A stretch of DNA of 64,000 nt from JAYWGN01 sp043778255 (GCA_043778255.1 JAYWGN010000057.1:94445-158444); one strand, 5' to 3'. Shown: positions 28,501 to 36,648, counted from the stretch's first letter. The notes: generated from the letters alone by a model not told the origin. Numbers and translations are program-made.

Positions 28501-28768
28501 TGACAATGCAACAGTTGATGGTGATATAATAAGCCTATACTTTAACCAAGATGTGGTGGGCAAAAGCCTAAGCTTAACTGACAAACCACAAACCATAAAA
28601 TTAAAAGCAAGAAAAGGAACAAATACCATAGTAATGAATGCCGAAAACTTAGGTACTACACCACCTAATACTGCTTATATGGTAGTAAAATGTGGTGGTA
28701 AAGAGTACAAAATAGAACTAAGCAGCGACCTCAAAACAAGTGGCGCCATAGTACTTAATTTGAAATAG
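25592..28768 (+). CDS. Secreted M16 family zinc peptidase (two-domain, pitrilysin type)
   Basis: A 1058-residue metallopeptidase with signal peptide ending VGIVGQAQ. The inverted zinc motif HMCEH is at residues 82-86 (His82, Glu85, His86), with the distal Glu expected in the NEDIDGERPIILEE region. An inactive second M16 half follows (domains starting VTLKPTDFKEDEIVL and LQLVIAGSF). The segment KEPYSSFNFTAQLPTGPLKV corresponds to the RY-loop region that binds substrate, and the last 110 residues add a beta-sandwich-like extension. The full length with both halves in one chain is usual for Bacteroidota zinc proteases. It probably degrades peptides in the periplasm or outside. Confidence 0.92.
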   Translation: MIANFRKLFLSVSLTLLVGIVGQAQNGTDVLPLNPKVTMGKLPNGVTYYIQPNAKPEQKVELRLVVNSGSVSEDEDQQGLAHMCEHMAFNGTKNFKKNDIVSFLQDIGVGFGNDLNAYTFFDRTVYILPIPTDKKENLEKGFQVIEDWAHNVSYNNEDIDGERPIILEESRLGKGANDRMQQKWLPDYFNGSNYANRLPIGKDNIIQNFKYDVIKRYYRDWYRPDLMAVVVVGDITKEKGLEMITKHFGGIQPVANPRPVPVGNFPAYTANKGSVITDKEATSYNIQIAYSAFPYASLKTMDDYKNSVTQDLFNAMLNARFREITQKPNPPFLFAGGSFGGFVRGYNQFTLNASSGTQDPTSAISVLVNELEKVKQYGFLATELERAKKNTLAYYESSFKNKDKTESGNFVEEYVTHYLDGVAAPGIENEYAYVKTMLPAITLADINKIADRLKGQQNKFYNITGPEKAAAFTLPTNEALVAMATKAEAEKVLAYEEKVIATNLLATTPKAGKVTKRTENKILGTTELTLSNGLTVTLKPTDFKEDEIVLTGARNGGTSNYGVADKYNGQYAGQIQGAMGYGDFAPQDLTKALSGKKIQAGGSFSDTKDNISGSSTVKDLETMFQLLHLKITSQRKDTALFNSFLKKQKSQFAAIMSNPQAAFIDTFSKFLFANNPLAPSAVPNPKDFDNIQLDRCQQIFKERLGDLTGMQLVIAGSFKVEQIIPLIEKYVANLPASGKKTMYIDRKVRPQRGNKQLEYKAGKEQKSLILQVFSGEVPFSEDLQLKAEALTQAMNIKIIEELREKVQGIYGGGIYGGLQKEPYSSFNFTAQLPTGPLKVDTLIKALRIEMNKMQKNGPDQSTLDKVKKQWAEQGKEQLKDNNAWASQLLDAKVNGSNIDRFVNFEKYTNAITIKDVQQAAKLYLKPENMLTAVLQPTIIEAPKPTEVNGRATKVAATYDITDVDVTVEVYDNATVDGDIISLYFNQDVVGKSLSLTDKPQTIKLKARKGTNTIVMNAENLGTTPPNTAYMVVKCGGKEYKIELSSDLKTSGAIVLNLK

Positions 28769-28790
28769 GGTAGTAGTGGGTTGGGGGTAA

Positions 28791-29801
28791 AGTTATAGGT
28801 ATGGGTTTAATGGAAAGGAGAATTCTGCCGAAATTAATAGCGGTGCTGTAACCTTTGAAGCTAGAATTTACGATAGTAGAATAGGTAGGTTTTTTAGTAC
28901 CGACCCAAGGCAAGGGGAGTATGCTTGGCAAAGTACTTATGTGTATTACAAAAATTGTCCAATTTCAATACTTGACATAAGTGGTATGGGTGGACTTGGC
29001 GATCCCATTACAGTATATGCAGGACCAACGGCAATGCAATCAGCTTTAATGTGTCAACATGCATACGGTGATGTAAACGTTGCACTCGAAGGTGGTTGGA
29101 AAGTATCTAAGGCTTATAAAAGCACGAAAATTCAAATGACTAATGATGATACAGGTTTTAAATCCCAGTTATATGAACGTACCATGCCAGATGGAAGTAA
29201 GCAATACAATTATACTTTTGCAGGAACTGAAGATGGAGTAGATTGGAAAAATAATGCTCAGCAAATTATTGGTTTATCAAAACAATACGAACAAGCTATA
29301 GATAATGCAAGAACATTAAATCAAAATTTAGAGGGAAGTTTAACGTTTTCTGGTCATTCTTTAGGCGGTGGTTTAGCAACGGTGGCTGGTTTGGTAACTG
29401 ATAAACAAGTAACTACTTTTAATCCTGCATGGATGTCATTACCAACAGCATTAGAAAATAGTATATTATTTACAGAGCCATTTCAAACTAATTATATTGT
29501 AAGTGGTGAAATACTGAATAAAATACAAACTGTAAAAACAAATGTTGAAAAATCAATGAATCCAATTAAAGTAATATTTCCGCAACTTTTACTACTGCAA
29601 CAAAGAGGCGAAAAAAAATTTCTAAGCCCAGATATGTCCATTTGGGAACGTATTTTTAACGTTAAGGCAGGGATAATATTACACAAAATGCCAGCTGTTA
29701 TAAAAGCACTAGAAAAAAGTGGATATGAGCATAGTAATATGTCAGATAATATTGATGCTTCAGAAAAAGTGAATATACCAAATCAAGCAGTACAAACATA
29801 A
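28791..29801 (+). CDS. Orphan RHS core tip fused to a class 3 lipase-like toxin domain
   Basis: The open frame begins after a stop at 28788-28790 with SYRYGFNGKENSAEINSGAV, EARIYDSRIGRFFSTDP and EYAWQSTYVYYKN, the conserved RHS-associated core just before the variable tip. There is no ATG in the core; the first usable start is GTG at 28941, which would give 286 residues. The variable part has a lipase fold with nucleophile elbow FSGHSLGGGLA and the segment YTFAGTEDGVDWKNNAQQ, as in DUF2974/Mbeg1-like lipases. The rest of the RHS shell is missing, so this is a displaced C-terminal tip rather than a working delivery protein. The next gene overlaps it as TAATG. Confidence 0.78.
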   Translation, partial: SYRYGFNGKENSAEINSGAVTFEARIYDSRIGRFFSTDPRQGEYAWQSTYVYYKNCPISILDISGMGGLGDPITVYAGPTAMQSALMCQHAYGDVNVALEGGWKVSKAYKSTKIQMTNDDTGFKSQLYERTMPDGSKQYNYTFAGTEDGVDWKNNAQQIIGLSKQYEQAIDNARTLNQNLEGSLTFSGHSLGGGLATVAGLVTDKQVTTFNPAWMSLPTALENSILFTEPFQTNYIVSGEILNKIQTVKTNVEKSMNPIKVIFPQLLLLQQRGEKKFLSPDMSIWERIFNVKAGIILHKMPAVIKALEKSGYEHSNMSDNIDASEKVNIPNQAVQT

Positions 29802-30607
29802 TGAAAGCAAAAATATATTTACTTAATATTGTAACAATTCTAATGTCCTGCAACTTTTCGCAATTTAGTACCAATGAATTACCAGGGTTTAATTTTGATA
29901 ATTTCAAAAACACTCCTGTTAAAGATTTAGCTATTGCCGCTAGAAATAATAATATTGATAAAATTGAAACAATACTCAAAAATAACACTCTAGAAATTGA
30001 TTATGCTGAAACTAAGTTTAATAATAATATTTTACTTTGTGCAGTAGTAAATAATAAATTAGCCGCAACAGAAAAACTGATACAATTAGGTGCAAATGTT
30101 AATTATAAAACCAAAGATGAAGATAGCTTAAATGCAATACTTGCTTGCTGCTTATACAATGAAAGTAATGATACAAGTATGCTTTCTTTACTATTAAGAT
30201 ATGGTGTAGATATAAATTCTATTATTACTTCTACTAAAGATTACAAACTAGAAAATACTCCTCTACTTGCTTTAATAACATCTTCAGTTATAGGCAAAAA
30301 TATGCTTAAGATTAAATATTTAGTTAATAAGGGAGCTAATGTTAATATTTCTTTAAATGGAGAAATAAATAATCTTATTAGAAAATCAATAGAGTTAGAT
30401 AGATTAGATATTCTTAAGTTTTTATTTTTGAACTCTAAAATTGAAATTCCTAAATTTTATGGTTATATATATCGAGAAACAAATCATCCAAGAAAATTAA
30501 CTATAATTGAAGCATTATATAGTAACGATTACGTAAAAGGTTCTAAGAATGATAAGCTACGAACAGAAATTATTGATTTTTTAAAAAGTAAAGGACAGAA
30601 TAATTAA
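29801..30607 (+). CDS. Ankyrin-repeat lipoprotein, putative immunity protein
   Basis: A 268-residue protein whose start codon overlaps the lipase stop codon by one base (TAATG), so the two are translationally coupled. The N-terminus MKAKIYLLNIVTILMSCNFS is a lipoprotein signal with Cys at 17. Ankyrin-type units follow: LAIAARNNNIDKIETILKNN, LLCAVVNNKLAATEKLIQLG plus ANVNYK, MLSLLLRYGVDINSI, and KIKYLVNKGANVNIS. Ankyrin proteins are a known immunity class in polymorphic toxin loci, and a periplasmic lipoprotein would suit a lipase attacking from the periplasmic side. The role is inferred from context. Confidence 0.75.
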   Translation: MKAKIYLLNIVTILMSCNFSQFSTNELPGFNFDNFKNTPVKDLAIAARNNNIDKIETILKNNTLEIDYAETKFNNNILLCAVVNNKLAATEKLIQLGANVNYKTKDEDSLNAILACCLYNESNDTSMLSLLLRYGVDINSIITSTKDYKLENTPLLALITSSVIGKNMLKIKYLVNKGANVNISLNGEINNLIRKSIELDRLDILKFLFLNSKIEIPKFYGYIYRETNHPRKLTIIEALYSNDYVKGSKNDKLRTEIIDFLKSKGQNN

Positions 30608-30616
30608 ATTATACCC

Positions 30617-31207
30617 ATGGAAATTTTTTTAAATCTCACTTCAATTTTATTCACATTTTTTTTTAATTTTCAAGTTGACAATATTGATAGAATAGGAGTC
30701 AAAGGGCCTTTGACATTTAATAAATGTAAGTTTATAATTTCTTGGACAAAAATAGTTAATGAGACTTATTATATACAAGAGTATTTACCAAAAGGAGAAA
30801 AAATTGAAAATTTTAGTGAAATGTTAACCGTACATTTATTTACAAAAGATAGTTCAGTAAACAATGCTGTTGCAATTAAAATAAATGAATTGGACTTAAG
30901 AAAAAAATTTGACAACATTTGTAATTATCAAATTAGTAACAGTCCAGATAGTAAGGAATGGATTGTTGATTTTATAATTAGTGAATCAAAAAATAATGTA
31001 ATTAATATAGTCGAATTCAATATTTACCGTTATAAACAAATTGAGTTAAATAATTCAAAAGCACTATTAGTATTTTCATATACAAAAAGAACTTATGGAA
31101 AAAATATAAATAACTTTCTTAACGAGTTATCTAAAATTAGAATAGCATTACTTAATTCAATGATAAAATTCACCATACCTAAAATTATATTGCGTAAAAT
31201 TAAGTAA
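30617..31207 (+). CDS. Hypothetical exported protein in the RHS tip locus
   Basis: A 196-residue protein that I do not recognise. It starts MEIFLNLTSILFTFFFNFQ, a hydrophobic segment that may be a signal peptide or anchor. The body is Lys/Ile/Asn-rich with mixed alpha/beta pattern, for example FNKCKFIISWTKIVNETYYI and SKALLVFSYTKRTYGKNINN. It follows the ankyrin gene by 9 bases on the same strand, just before tandem repeats, so it may be a second immunity gene or a passenger of the same module. Confidence 0.55.
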   Translation: MEIFLNLTSILFTFFFNFQVDNIDRIGVKGPLTFNKCKFIISWTKIVNETYYIQEYLPKGEKIENFSEMLTVHLFTKDSSVNNAVAIKINELDLRKKFDNICNYQISNSPDSKEWIVDFIISESKNNVINIVEFNIYRYKQIELNNSKALLVFSYTKRTYGKNINNFLNELSKIRIALLNSMIKFTIPKIILRKIK

Positions 31208-31213
31208 AAACAC

Positions 31214-31294
31214 CCCACTGGCGCAGGTCTTAAGTGAGTAAATATCCCACTGGCGCAGGTCTTAAGTGAGTAAATAACCCACTGGCGCAGGTCT
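31214..31294. repeat. 32-bp tandem direct repeat, 2.5 copies
   Basis: The unit starts CCCACTGGCGCAGGTCTTAA and is 32 bases long. Copies start at 31214, 31246 and 31278; the third breaks off after 17 bases. The copies are nearly identical and richer in G+C than the surroundings. There are no unique spacers, so it is not a CRISPR array. Confidence 0.85.
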
Positions 31295-31306
31295 TTCATA
31301 CTAGTG

Positions 31307-31321
31307 CTGGGTTCTGCCCAG
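31307..31321. repeat. Small hairpin beside the tandem repeats
   Basis: CTGGG TTCTG CCCAG forms a 5-bp stem with a 5-base loop, closely following the tandem array. Its ACTGGG core recalls the repeat unit. No T-tract follows, so it is not called a terminator. Confidence 0.5.
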
Positions 31322-31681
31322 TGCTTTAGGGTTACTTTTTTAGCGGTAATTAGAGGGGAGAGGAAAAAAAATAAGAAATTAAGGAATTAAGGAATTAAGA
31401 AATGAAGGAATGGAGGAATGAAATAAAAAACATAATTAAGGCATATAAAATTTTACCAAACAATTATTTACCCACCAATTTCAGCTATCAAACCAATTAG
31501 TTTTTCTTTATTGTCCTTATGGCTATAGCATAACAAAACTATCCAACACATTTTTTCAAAACAAACTACAACTAACAGCAACAATTCGACATTGTAAAAC
31601 TATAAACAAACTACTACACTTAGCCAATTAAGTGATTACTTAATAAAGCAGCTTACCTATTTGTAAAAAAAATTAGTACTA

Positions 31682-32425
31682 CTACTTATGCCTAAACCAA
31701 CAAGTAGCACTTTCCATATCATAAGCTTTAAACACTGTGTTAATAGGCGTTCCGTGTATTACTTTGTTGGCAAATGTAGTATTGGCTACATAGTTAAATA
31801 CACCCATATCTAATGTATATAGCGTATGGTTGGTACTGCTGTATTTTAAGTGTAAGCTACATATATGCTCTAGCAACAGTAACATTACGTTAAGCCGTCC
31901 ACCAATAATACCGCAGTTAAGTAAGGTGTTATTGGCATATTTTAATTCGTAAGTTTCAAAATTTTCAATGTTATTGCGTAAGTGGGTGTGGTGTTGTATC
32001 ATCCAATTGCAATTGAGTGTAGTAGCCTCATCACCACAAAATAAGTTGTTAGTATTGGCTACATACTGTGGTTGTATAAACGGATTTTTAAGTACCGTTA
32101 CATCGGTACTATCAGTAACAAATATATTGTTAATACTATCAATATTATTGTTAAGGTAGTTGAGGTATATAAAGTAGCGGTATATATTAGCATTATATAT
32201 AGGGTGTGGTGCTACTGTTACAAATGTTACATATTCGTTTTGGTAAGTAGCAATTGTAGCTTCACTATAAGTGTTGTGAAATAGTATAGCCTTTAATTTT
32301 AAATCAACAACAGAGTTGTACCAACTTTCAATTATACTAAAGTCATTGTGGGGCAGTGTTTGGCTTCGGTTTACATCATAATTGCCAGTAAATAAAGTAG
32401 CTAATATTAAATCTTTTTTATTCAA
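31682..32425 (-). CDS. Putative glycosyltransferase
   Basis: A 247-residue protein without a signal peptide. The central hydrophobic strand followed by VTDSTDVTVLKNPF (near residues 103-116) resembles the strand and DxD-type metal/nucleotide-sugar site of GT-A glycosyltransferases, and LLNCGIIGGRLNVMLLLLEH (near 167-186) fits the acceptor-side helix of such enzymes. It lies 17 bases downstream of a family 2 glycosyltransferase on the same strand. The sugar and acceptor are unknown, and I cannot assign a CAZy family with certainty. Confidence 0.55.
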   Translation of the reverse strand: MNKKDLILATLFTGNYDVNRSQTLPHNDFSIIESWYNSVVDLKLKAILFHNTYSEATIATYQNEYVTFVTVAPHPIYNANIYRYFIYLNYLNNNIDSINNIFVTDSTDVTVLKNPFIQPQYVANTNNLFCGDEATTLNCNWMIQHHTHLRNNIENFETYELKYANNTLLNCGIIGGRLNVMLLLLEHICSLHLKYSSTNHTLYTLDMGVFNYVANTTFANKVIHGTPINTVFKAYDMESATCWFRHK

Positions 32426-32442
32426 TTTAGTAGGTTACTTAT

Positions 32443-33093
32443 TTATATAGTTTGCAGTTTATTTTTAAGGCTATTGGTTATACTATTGGGGTTATTGCGG
32501 TAGTATATATAAGTTCGTTCTTTACGCTTTGCTACTTTAAATTGTTTAATTACCTCATCGTAAAAAAAACTATCAGCTGCATACATGGTGTTAAAGGGAA
32601 TAGTTTCAAACACCTTTTTTTCACCAAAAAAAGTAGCGAATAACTTGCAATTATCTACATGTATATTTTTGGTATTATCATATTTGTCAGGCACGTAATA
32701 ATCGGCAGTAGTATTGGCAATAGTTATGGTGTTAGCATACGTAAGTTGTGCATACATAGTGTATTGCATACATACTTGTAAGTGGTTAGGTTTGTACTCA
32801 TCGTCGGCATCTATTATAGCTATATAGCTACCATTGCTAAGTTGTACCCCTTTATTTATACTTTCACTTTGCCCACAGTTAGGGTGGCAAGTGTAGTGTA
32901 TTTTGTGTTGGTACAGTTGGCAATAAGCCATTAGCTTTGTTGTAAGTAAAGTGTTGCTCCCATCATTAATAATTATAAGTTCAAACTGTTGGTAGGTTTG
33001 TTGCAATACCGATTTTATAGCACGTTTTACTTGCTCAAATGGTGTATTGTAAACGGTCATTAGTACCGATACTTTAATTGTATTGTCTAGCAT
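32443..33093 (-). CDS. Family 2 glycosyltransferase
   Basis: A 216-residue GT-A enzyme that transfers a sugar from a nucleotide-sugar to a growing glycan on the cytoplasmic face. The N-terminus VSVLMTVYNTPFEQVKRAIKSVLQQT and the strand FELIIINDGS are classic GT2 features. The metal-binding acidic motif is IAIIDADDEY near residues 93-102. At 216 residues it is shorter than many GT2 proteins but ends normally. It probably supports the surface polysaccharide made by the nucleotide-sugar operon at 35.5-43 kb. Confidence 0.82.
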   Translation of the reverse strand: MLDNTIKVSVLMTVYNTPFEQVKRAIKSVLQQTYQQFELIIINDGSNTLLTTKLMAYCQLYQHKIHYTCHPNCGQSESINKGVQLSNGSYIAIIDADDEYKPNHLQVCMQYTMYAQLTYANTITIANTTADYYVPDKYDNTKNIHVDNCKLFATFFGEKKVFETIPFNTMYAADSFFYDEVIKQFKVAKRKERTYIYYRNNPNSITNSLKNKLQTI

Positions 33094-33168
33094 TTTTGCA
33101 AAATAAAGCAGATATATTCAATTTGCAATACTTTGTATAAGCATAACATTAAAATAATATATACTACC

Positions 33169-34518
33169 TTACTTAGCCATTACAATAGTTACTTTTTTAT
33201 TTTTAATTTTTTCCATTTTTATGCGAAGTAATAATTCATTAACCAATGTTTTTTTAACTGCCACAAAACTAAAAAAATCTTTAACATCAATAATGCCAAT
33301 ATCCTCTTTTTTCAAATTTCCTTTATTAGTCAAAAATCCCACAATATCAATTTTGTTTACCTTATCTTTTTTACCAGCAGCTACAAATAAGGTACTCCAT
33401 TTTGGTTTTGGTGGCAATACTGTTTCGGTTGGCAATATTATTTCACTATCTATTGTAGGTACATAATTAGGCATTACTTCCTCTGCCGATAATAGTATGG
33501 TAACCGTACCACTAGCATCCATACGGGCTGTACGGCCATTGCGGTGGGTAAATATTTCTTCGGTACTTGGTATATGGTAGTGTATTATATGCCTTATGTT
33601 GGGTATATCTAACCCTCTACTTGCAAGGTCGGTGGTTACCAAATAGTTTACAGTGCCGTTCCTAAATTTACATAAGGCACTGTCCCTTTCTTGCTGTTCC
33701 ATAGCACCGTGGTAGTATTGGTTACTTAGCCCATTTTGTGTTAAGTATAGGCTTACCCTTTCTACACTTTCTCGGTTGTTGCAGAATAGTATAGTCGATT
33801 TGGCACCTATATAACAAAGCAATTGAAAAGCCTCAGCCAACTTATCTTTATCCTTACATTTTAATAAATTTATTTCAAGTATGGTGTTTTTTTGCTCCGC
33901 CAAATAATTAAGGGTATAAGCATTTTCGTAATTTAAGTAGCTAGGAAAGTGTTTGAGTTCCGTAGCAGACGTTAATATTTTGTGGCTTACATTTTTTAAT
34001 TGGTTTAGTATGTACTCCATCTCGTCGCCAAAGTTTTGCTCTAGCAATTTGTCAAACTCATCTAATATTACAGTGGTAATTGTATTTTTATTTATGTTAA
34101 ATCTTTTTAAGTGATCGGCTAATCTACCTGGTGTACCTACTATAATTGTAGGAGCTTCGGTTAAGTTGTTTTCTTCGGTTTCACGTTTGTGGCCACCATA
34201 GCAGCAAGTAATTTTTTGGGGTAGTCCCATTGTTTTATATACTTTTTCTATTTGCATAGCTAACTCTCTACTAGGTACTATTATAAGTAGGGTAGTACCC
34301 GTGTAAGGTTGGGTAAGTTGCTTATGTACCGCTAACAAAAATGCCAAAGTTTTTCCTGTTCCAGTATTAGAAAACAGTATTACATTATTATGTTCAGTAG
34401 CTGCTGTAATAGTAGCAAGTTGCATTTCGTTCAAGTTGGCAATGCCCATTTTTTGCAATATTGGGTCGTACTCAGTTTGGTATTGGCTCATAAGTGGTAA
34501 AGGTACTAAAGTTGGCAA
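33169..34518 (-). CDS. DEAD-box-type RNA helicase with DbpA-like RNA-binding domain
   Basis: A 449-residue ATP-dependent RNA helicase. Motif I is SNTGTGKT (residues 50-57), motif Ia PSRELA, motif Ib GTPGRL, motif II DEFD (153-156) in place of DEAD, motif III SAT, motif V TTDLASRGLDIP and motif VI HRNGRTAR. The last 75 residues (KIDIVGFLTNKGNLKKEDIG to KKVTIVMAK) form a DbpA-type RRM that in Escherichia coli binds 23S rRNA hairpin 92, so a role in 50S assembly is likely. The start may be the second Met (residue 10, MSQYQTEYD). The DEFD variant keeps both acidic residues. Confidence 0.88.
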   Translation of the reverse strand: MPTLVPLPLMSQYQTEYDPILQKMGIANLNEMQLATITAATEHNNVILFSNTGTGKTLAFLLAVHKQLTQPYTGTTLLIIVPSRELAMQIEKVYKTMGLPQKITCCYGGHKRETEENNLTEAPTIIVGTPGRLADHLKRFNINKNTITTVILDEFDKLLEQNFGDEMEYILNQLKNVSHKILTSATELKHFPSYLNYENAYTLNYLAEQKNTILEINLLKCKDKDKLAEAFQLLCYIGAKSTILFCNNRESVERVSLYLTQNGLSNQYYHGAMEQQERDSALCKFRNGTVNYLVTTDLASRGLDIPNIRHIIHYHIPSTEEIFTHRNGRTARMDASGTVTILLSAEEVMPNYVPTIDSEIILPTETVLPPKPKWSTLFVAAGKKDKVNKIDIVGFLTNKGNLKKEDIGIIDVKDFFSFVAVKKTLVNELLLRIKMEKIKNKKVTIVMAK

Positions 34519-34576
34519 CAGTAGTATGGAGTAATTATAAGTAGTTAATGTTGTACTATATTATGCTAATCATTTA

Positions 34577-34590
34577 GCCGCCAAGGCGGC
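34577..34590. repeat. GC-rich perfect hairpin in the helicase-lolA spacer
   Basis: GCCGCC AA GGCGGC is a 6-bp all-GC stem with a two-base spacing, in a region otherwise about 25% GC. It lies between divergent genes and no T-tract follows, so a terminator is unlikely. It may be a short repeat or protein-binding palindrome. Confidence 0.5.
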
Positions 34591-34706
34591 AAAATAGGTG
34601 TTAACGAAATTGTAAAATAAAAAAAGTGGCTAAACTTATTACTTACTTAATAGTCATTGTATAAGCAAATGCATTTAATAAACATAAAATTAAACTTATT
34701 AAATAG

Positions 34707-34714
34707 TACATTTG
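34707..34714 (+). promoter_or_regulatory. Putative -7 box of lolA
   Basis: TACATTTG followed by CA matches the Bacteroidota consensus, 20 bases before the lolA ATG at 34735. No clear -33 element was found. Confidence 0.5.
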
Positions 34715-34734
34715 CAAAGCAAAAAAATAAAAAT

Positions 34735-35397
34735 ATGAATAAAATTATAGCCGTATTACTACTACTAATTTCATCAAATAATGCAATAGCACAATGTGCT
34801 ACTAAAAATACTGATGCTGCTGCCAAAGCAATATTAGATGGTGTTAGTAAAAAATATAAATCGTACAGTAGTGTGAGTGCTAAGTTTACAATACGTAGCG
34901 AAAATGCCAGTGGCAAAGCCCTAACAAGCAAAAGTGGAATATTATTAGCCAAAGGTGCTAAGTATAAAGTAAGTATAACAGGGCAAGATATTTATTGCGA
35001 TGGTACCACCGTATGGACATACGACAAAGCAGCAAACGAGGTAACTATAACCAAGTACGATGGTTCAAATGCTAGCATAACACCACAAAAAATATTTACT
35101 AACTTTTACGATAAGGACTTTTTGTACAAACTAAATGGCGAGAAAAAAGAAGATGGAAAAAATGTACAAGAAATAGAAATGACACCTTGCAACAAAACCC
35201 GACCTTACTCCAAAGTGTATATATATGTAGACAAAGCGGGCAGTACAATTGCCAAAACAAAAGTACTTGAAAAGGGTAGTAACAATAGGTTTGTATTAGC
35301 GGTAAACAGCCTTACTCCCAATACTGCCGCTACTGATGCAAGTTTTAAATTTAATGCTGCTACTTACCCAAGTGTTGAAGTTATAGACCTTCGATAA
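34735..35397 (+). CDS. lolA: LolA-like outer-membrane lipoprotein carrier
   Basis: A periplasmic chaperone that carries lipoproteins from the LolCDE transporter to the outer membrane. The start at 34735 gives a 220-residue precursor with signal peptide MNKIIAVLLLLISSNNAIAQ; the upstream Met at 34657 lies before the promoter box and is rejected. The LolA fold signature runs from YSSVSAKFTIRSENASGK through GILLAKGAKYKVSITGQDIYCDGTTVWTYDKAANEVTI. Bacteroidota usually lack LolB, and LolA alone is expected. The gene is monocistronic. Confidence 0.88.
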   Translation: MNKIIAVLLLLISSNNAIAQCATKNTDAAAKAILDGVSKKYKSYSSVSAKFTIRSENASGKALTSKSGILLAKGAKYKVSITGQDIYCDGTTVWTYDKAANEVTITKYDGSNASITPQKIFTNFYDKDFLYKLNGEKKEDGKNVQEIEMTPCNKTRPYSKVYIYVDKAGSTIAKTKVLEKGSNNRFVLAVNSLTPNTAATDASFKFNAATYPSVEVIDLR

Positions 35398-35474
35398 TTA
35401 ATTTAAAACTTTAGTTATAGCAATATAGTTAGTTAACCACCACATTTAGTAGCTAATCATTTGTAGCAATTTTG

Positions 35475-35482
35475 TATCTTTG
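35475..35482 (+). promoter_or_regulatory. Putative -7 box of the sugar aminotransferase gene
   Basis: TATCTTTG followed by CA fits TAnnTTTG, 17 bases before the ATG at 35500. It may be the main promoter of the polysaccharide precursor operon. A -33 TTTG at normal spacing is not evident. Confidence 0.5.
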
Positions 35483-35499
35483 CACACCAAATAAAGTAC

Positions 35500-36648
35500 A
35501 TGCAACCAATACAAATGGTAGATACGAAAGCCCAGTATCTTAAAATAAAAACTGAAATAGATAATGCAGTAATGGATGTAATAGAAAGTGCCGCCTACAT
35601 TGGTGGTAAGGCTGTTACCGAATTTACCAATAACTTACAACAATACTTAGGTGTAAAGCACGTAATACCTTGTGCTAATGGTACCGATGCATTGCAAATT
35701 GCCTTTATGGCACTAGGTTTGCAACCCGGCGATGAGGTAATTACACCCTCATTTACCTACATTGCTACTGTAGAGGCTGCAGCCGTACTAGGCATTAAAC
35801 CAATATTTGTAGAGGTTTCCCCCTCCGATTTTTGTATTGATGCTGAAGCAATTGAGGCAGCAATTACGCCTAATACTAAAGCAATAGTACCTGTACATTT
35901 GTACGGGCATAGTGCTAATATGGAGGTTATTTTGGCAATAGCCAAAAAATATAACTTAAAAGTAATTGAAGATGGAGCACAGGCAATAGGTGCTACATTT
36001 ACATTTGCCAACGGCGATACAAAAAAAGTTACAACAATTGGCGATATAGGATGCCTTTCATTTTACCCTAGCAAAAACCTTGGTGCCTATGGCGACGGTG
36101 GTGCCGTGGTAACTAACGATGATGCACTTGCAGCAGCTATTAAAATGATAGCATCACACGGGCAAAGTGTACGGTACTACCACGATGTAATAGGCTGCAA
36201 CAGCCGGCTGGACGGCATACAAGCTGCTATACTCAACAAAAAATTGCCGCATTTAGATACGTATAACAATGCAAGAATTGCACTAGCAAATACTTATAAC
36301 AAAGCATTTAGCCAAAGCAATAGGTTTATATTACCTTCGGTAAAAGATAATTGCAAACACGTATTTCACCAATACACCTTAATAGTAAATGAAGTAGAAA
36401 ATGCCGCAAAGTACCGCAACAATATGCAAACTTATTTGGCGGAGCATAACATACCAAGTATGATTTATTACCCAGTGCCTTGCCACAAACAAAAAATGTT
36501 TGCAGCATATAATGGTGCTGCTTATAATTTGCCGGTAACGGATTGGCTTACTAATAGGGTAATATCGTTGCCAATGCATACCGAAATGAGTGAAGAACAA
36601 AGCGAATTTATAATAGCCAAAGTGTTACAATACGTAGAGAGGCATTAA
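35500..36648 (+). CDS. DegT/DnrJ/EryC1/StrS-family sugar aminotransferase
   Basis: A PLP-dependent aminotransferase of 382 residues that converts a keto-nucleotide-sugar to an amino sugar. Motifs are CANGTDALQIAFMALGL, FTYIATVEAAAVLGIKPIFV, VPVHLYGHSANM, IEDGAQAIGA and the PLP-lysine segment SFYPSKNLGAYGDGGAVV with the Schiff-base lysine near residue 192. The C-terminal motif HVFHQYTL is also typical. It heads the nucleotide-sugar operon, but no matching keto-sugar gene is adjacent apart from rfbB and the UDP-sugar dehydrogenases. Candidate substrates are dTDP-4-keto-6-deoxyglucose or a UDP-3-keto-uronic acid. Confidence 0.9.
   Translation: MQPIQMVDTKAQYLKIKTEIDNAVMDVIESAAYIGGKAVTEFTNNLQQYLGVKHVIPCANGTDALQIAFMALGLQPGDEVITPSFTYIATVEAAAVLGIKPIFVEVSPSDFCIDAEAIEAAITPNTKAIVPVHLYGHSANMEVILAIAKKYNLKVIEDGAQAIGATFTFANGDTKKVTTIGDIGCLSFYPSKNLGAYGDGGAVVTNDDALAAAIKMIASHGQSVRYYHDVIGCNSRLDGIQAAILNKKLPHLDTYNNARIALANTYNKAFSQSNRFILPSVKDNCKHVFHQYTLIVNEVENAAKYRNNMQTYLAEHNIPSMIYYPVPCHKQKMFAAYNGAAYNLPVTDWLTNRVISLPMHTEMSEEQSEFIIAKVLQYVERH

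Larger units (their letters stand above)
31208..31681. other. 474-bp intergenic region after the RHS tip locus
   Basis: It contains the 32-bp tandem repeats and the hairpin listed separately, then a purine-rich stretch of 7-8 base units around AAGGAATT (about 31373-31420). The remaining 200 bases up to the glycosyltransferase stop hold no ORF or RNA gene that I can see. Confidence 0.6.

Noticed and set aside
31214..31294. Possible CRISPR array (32-bp period)
   Set aside because: The period equals the unit length, so there are no spacers, and only 2.5 copies exist.
34657..34734. Upstream start of the LolA gene
   Set aside because: It precedes the promoter box at 34707 and would place the signal peptide internally.
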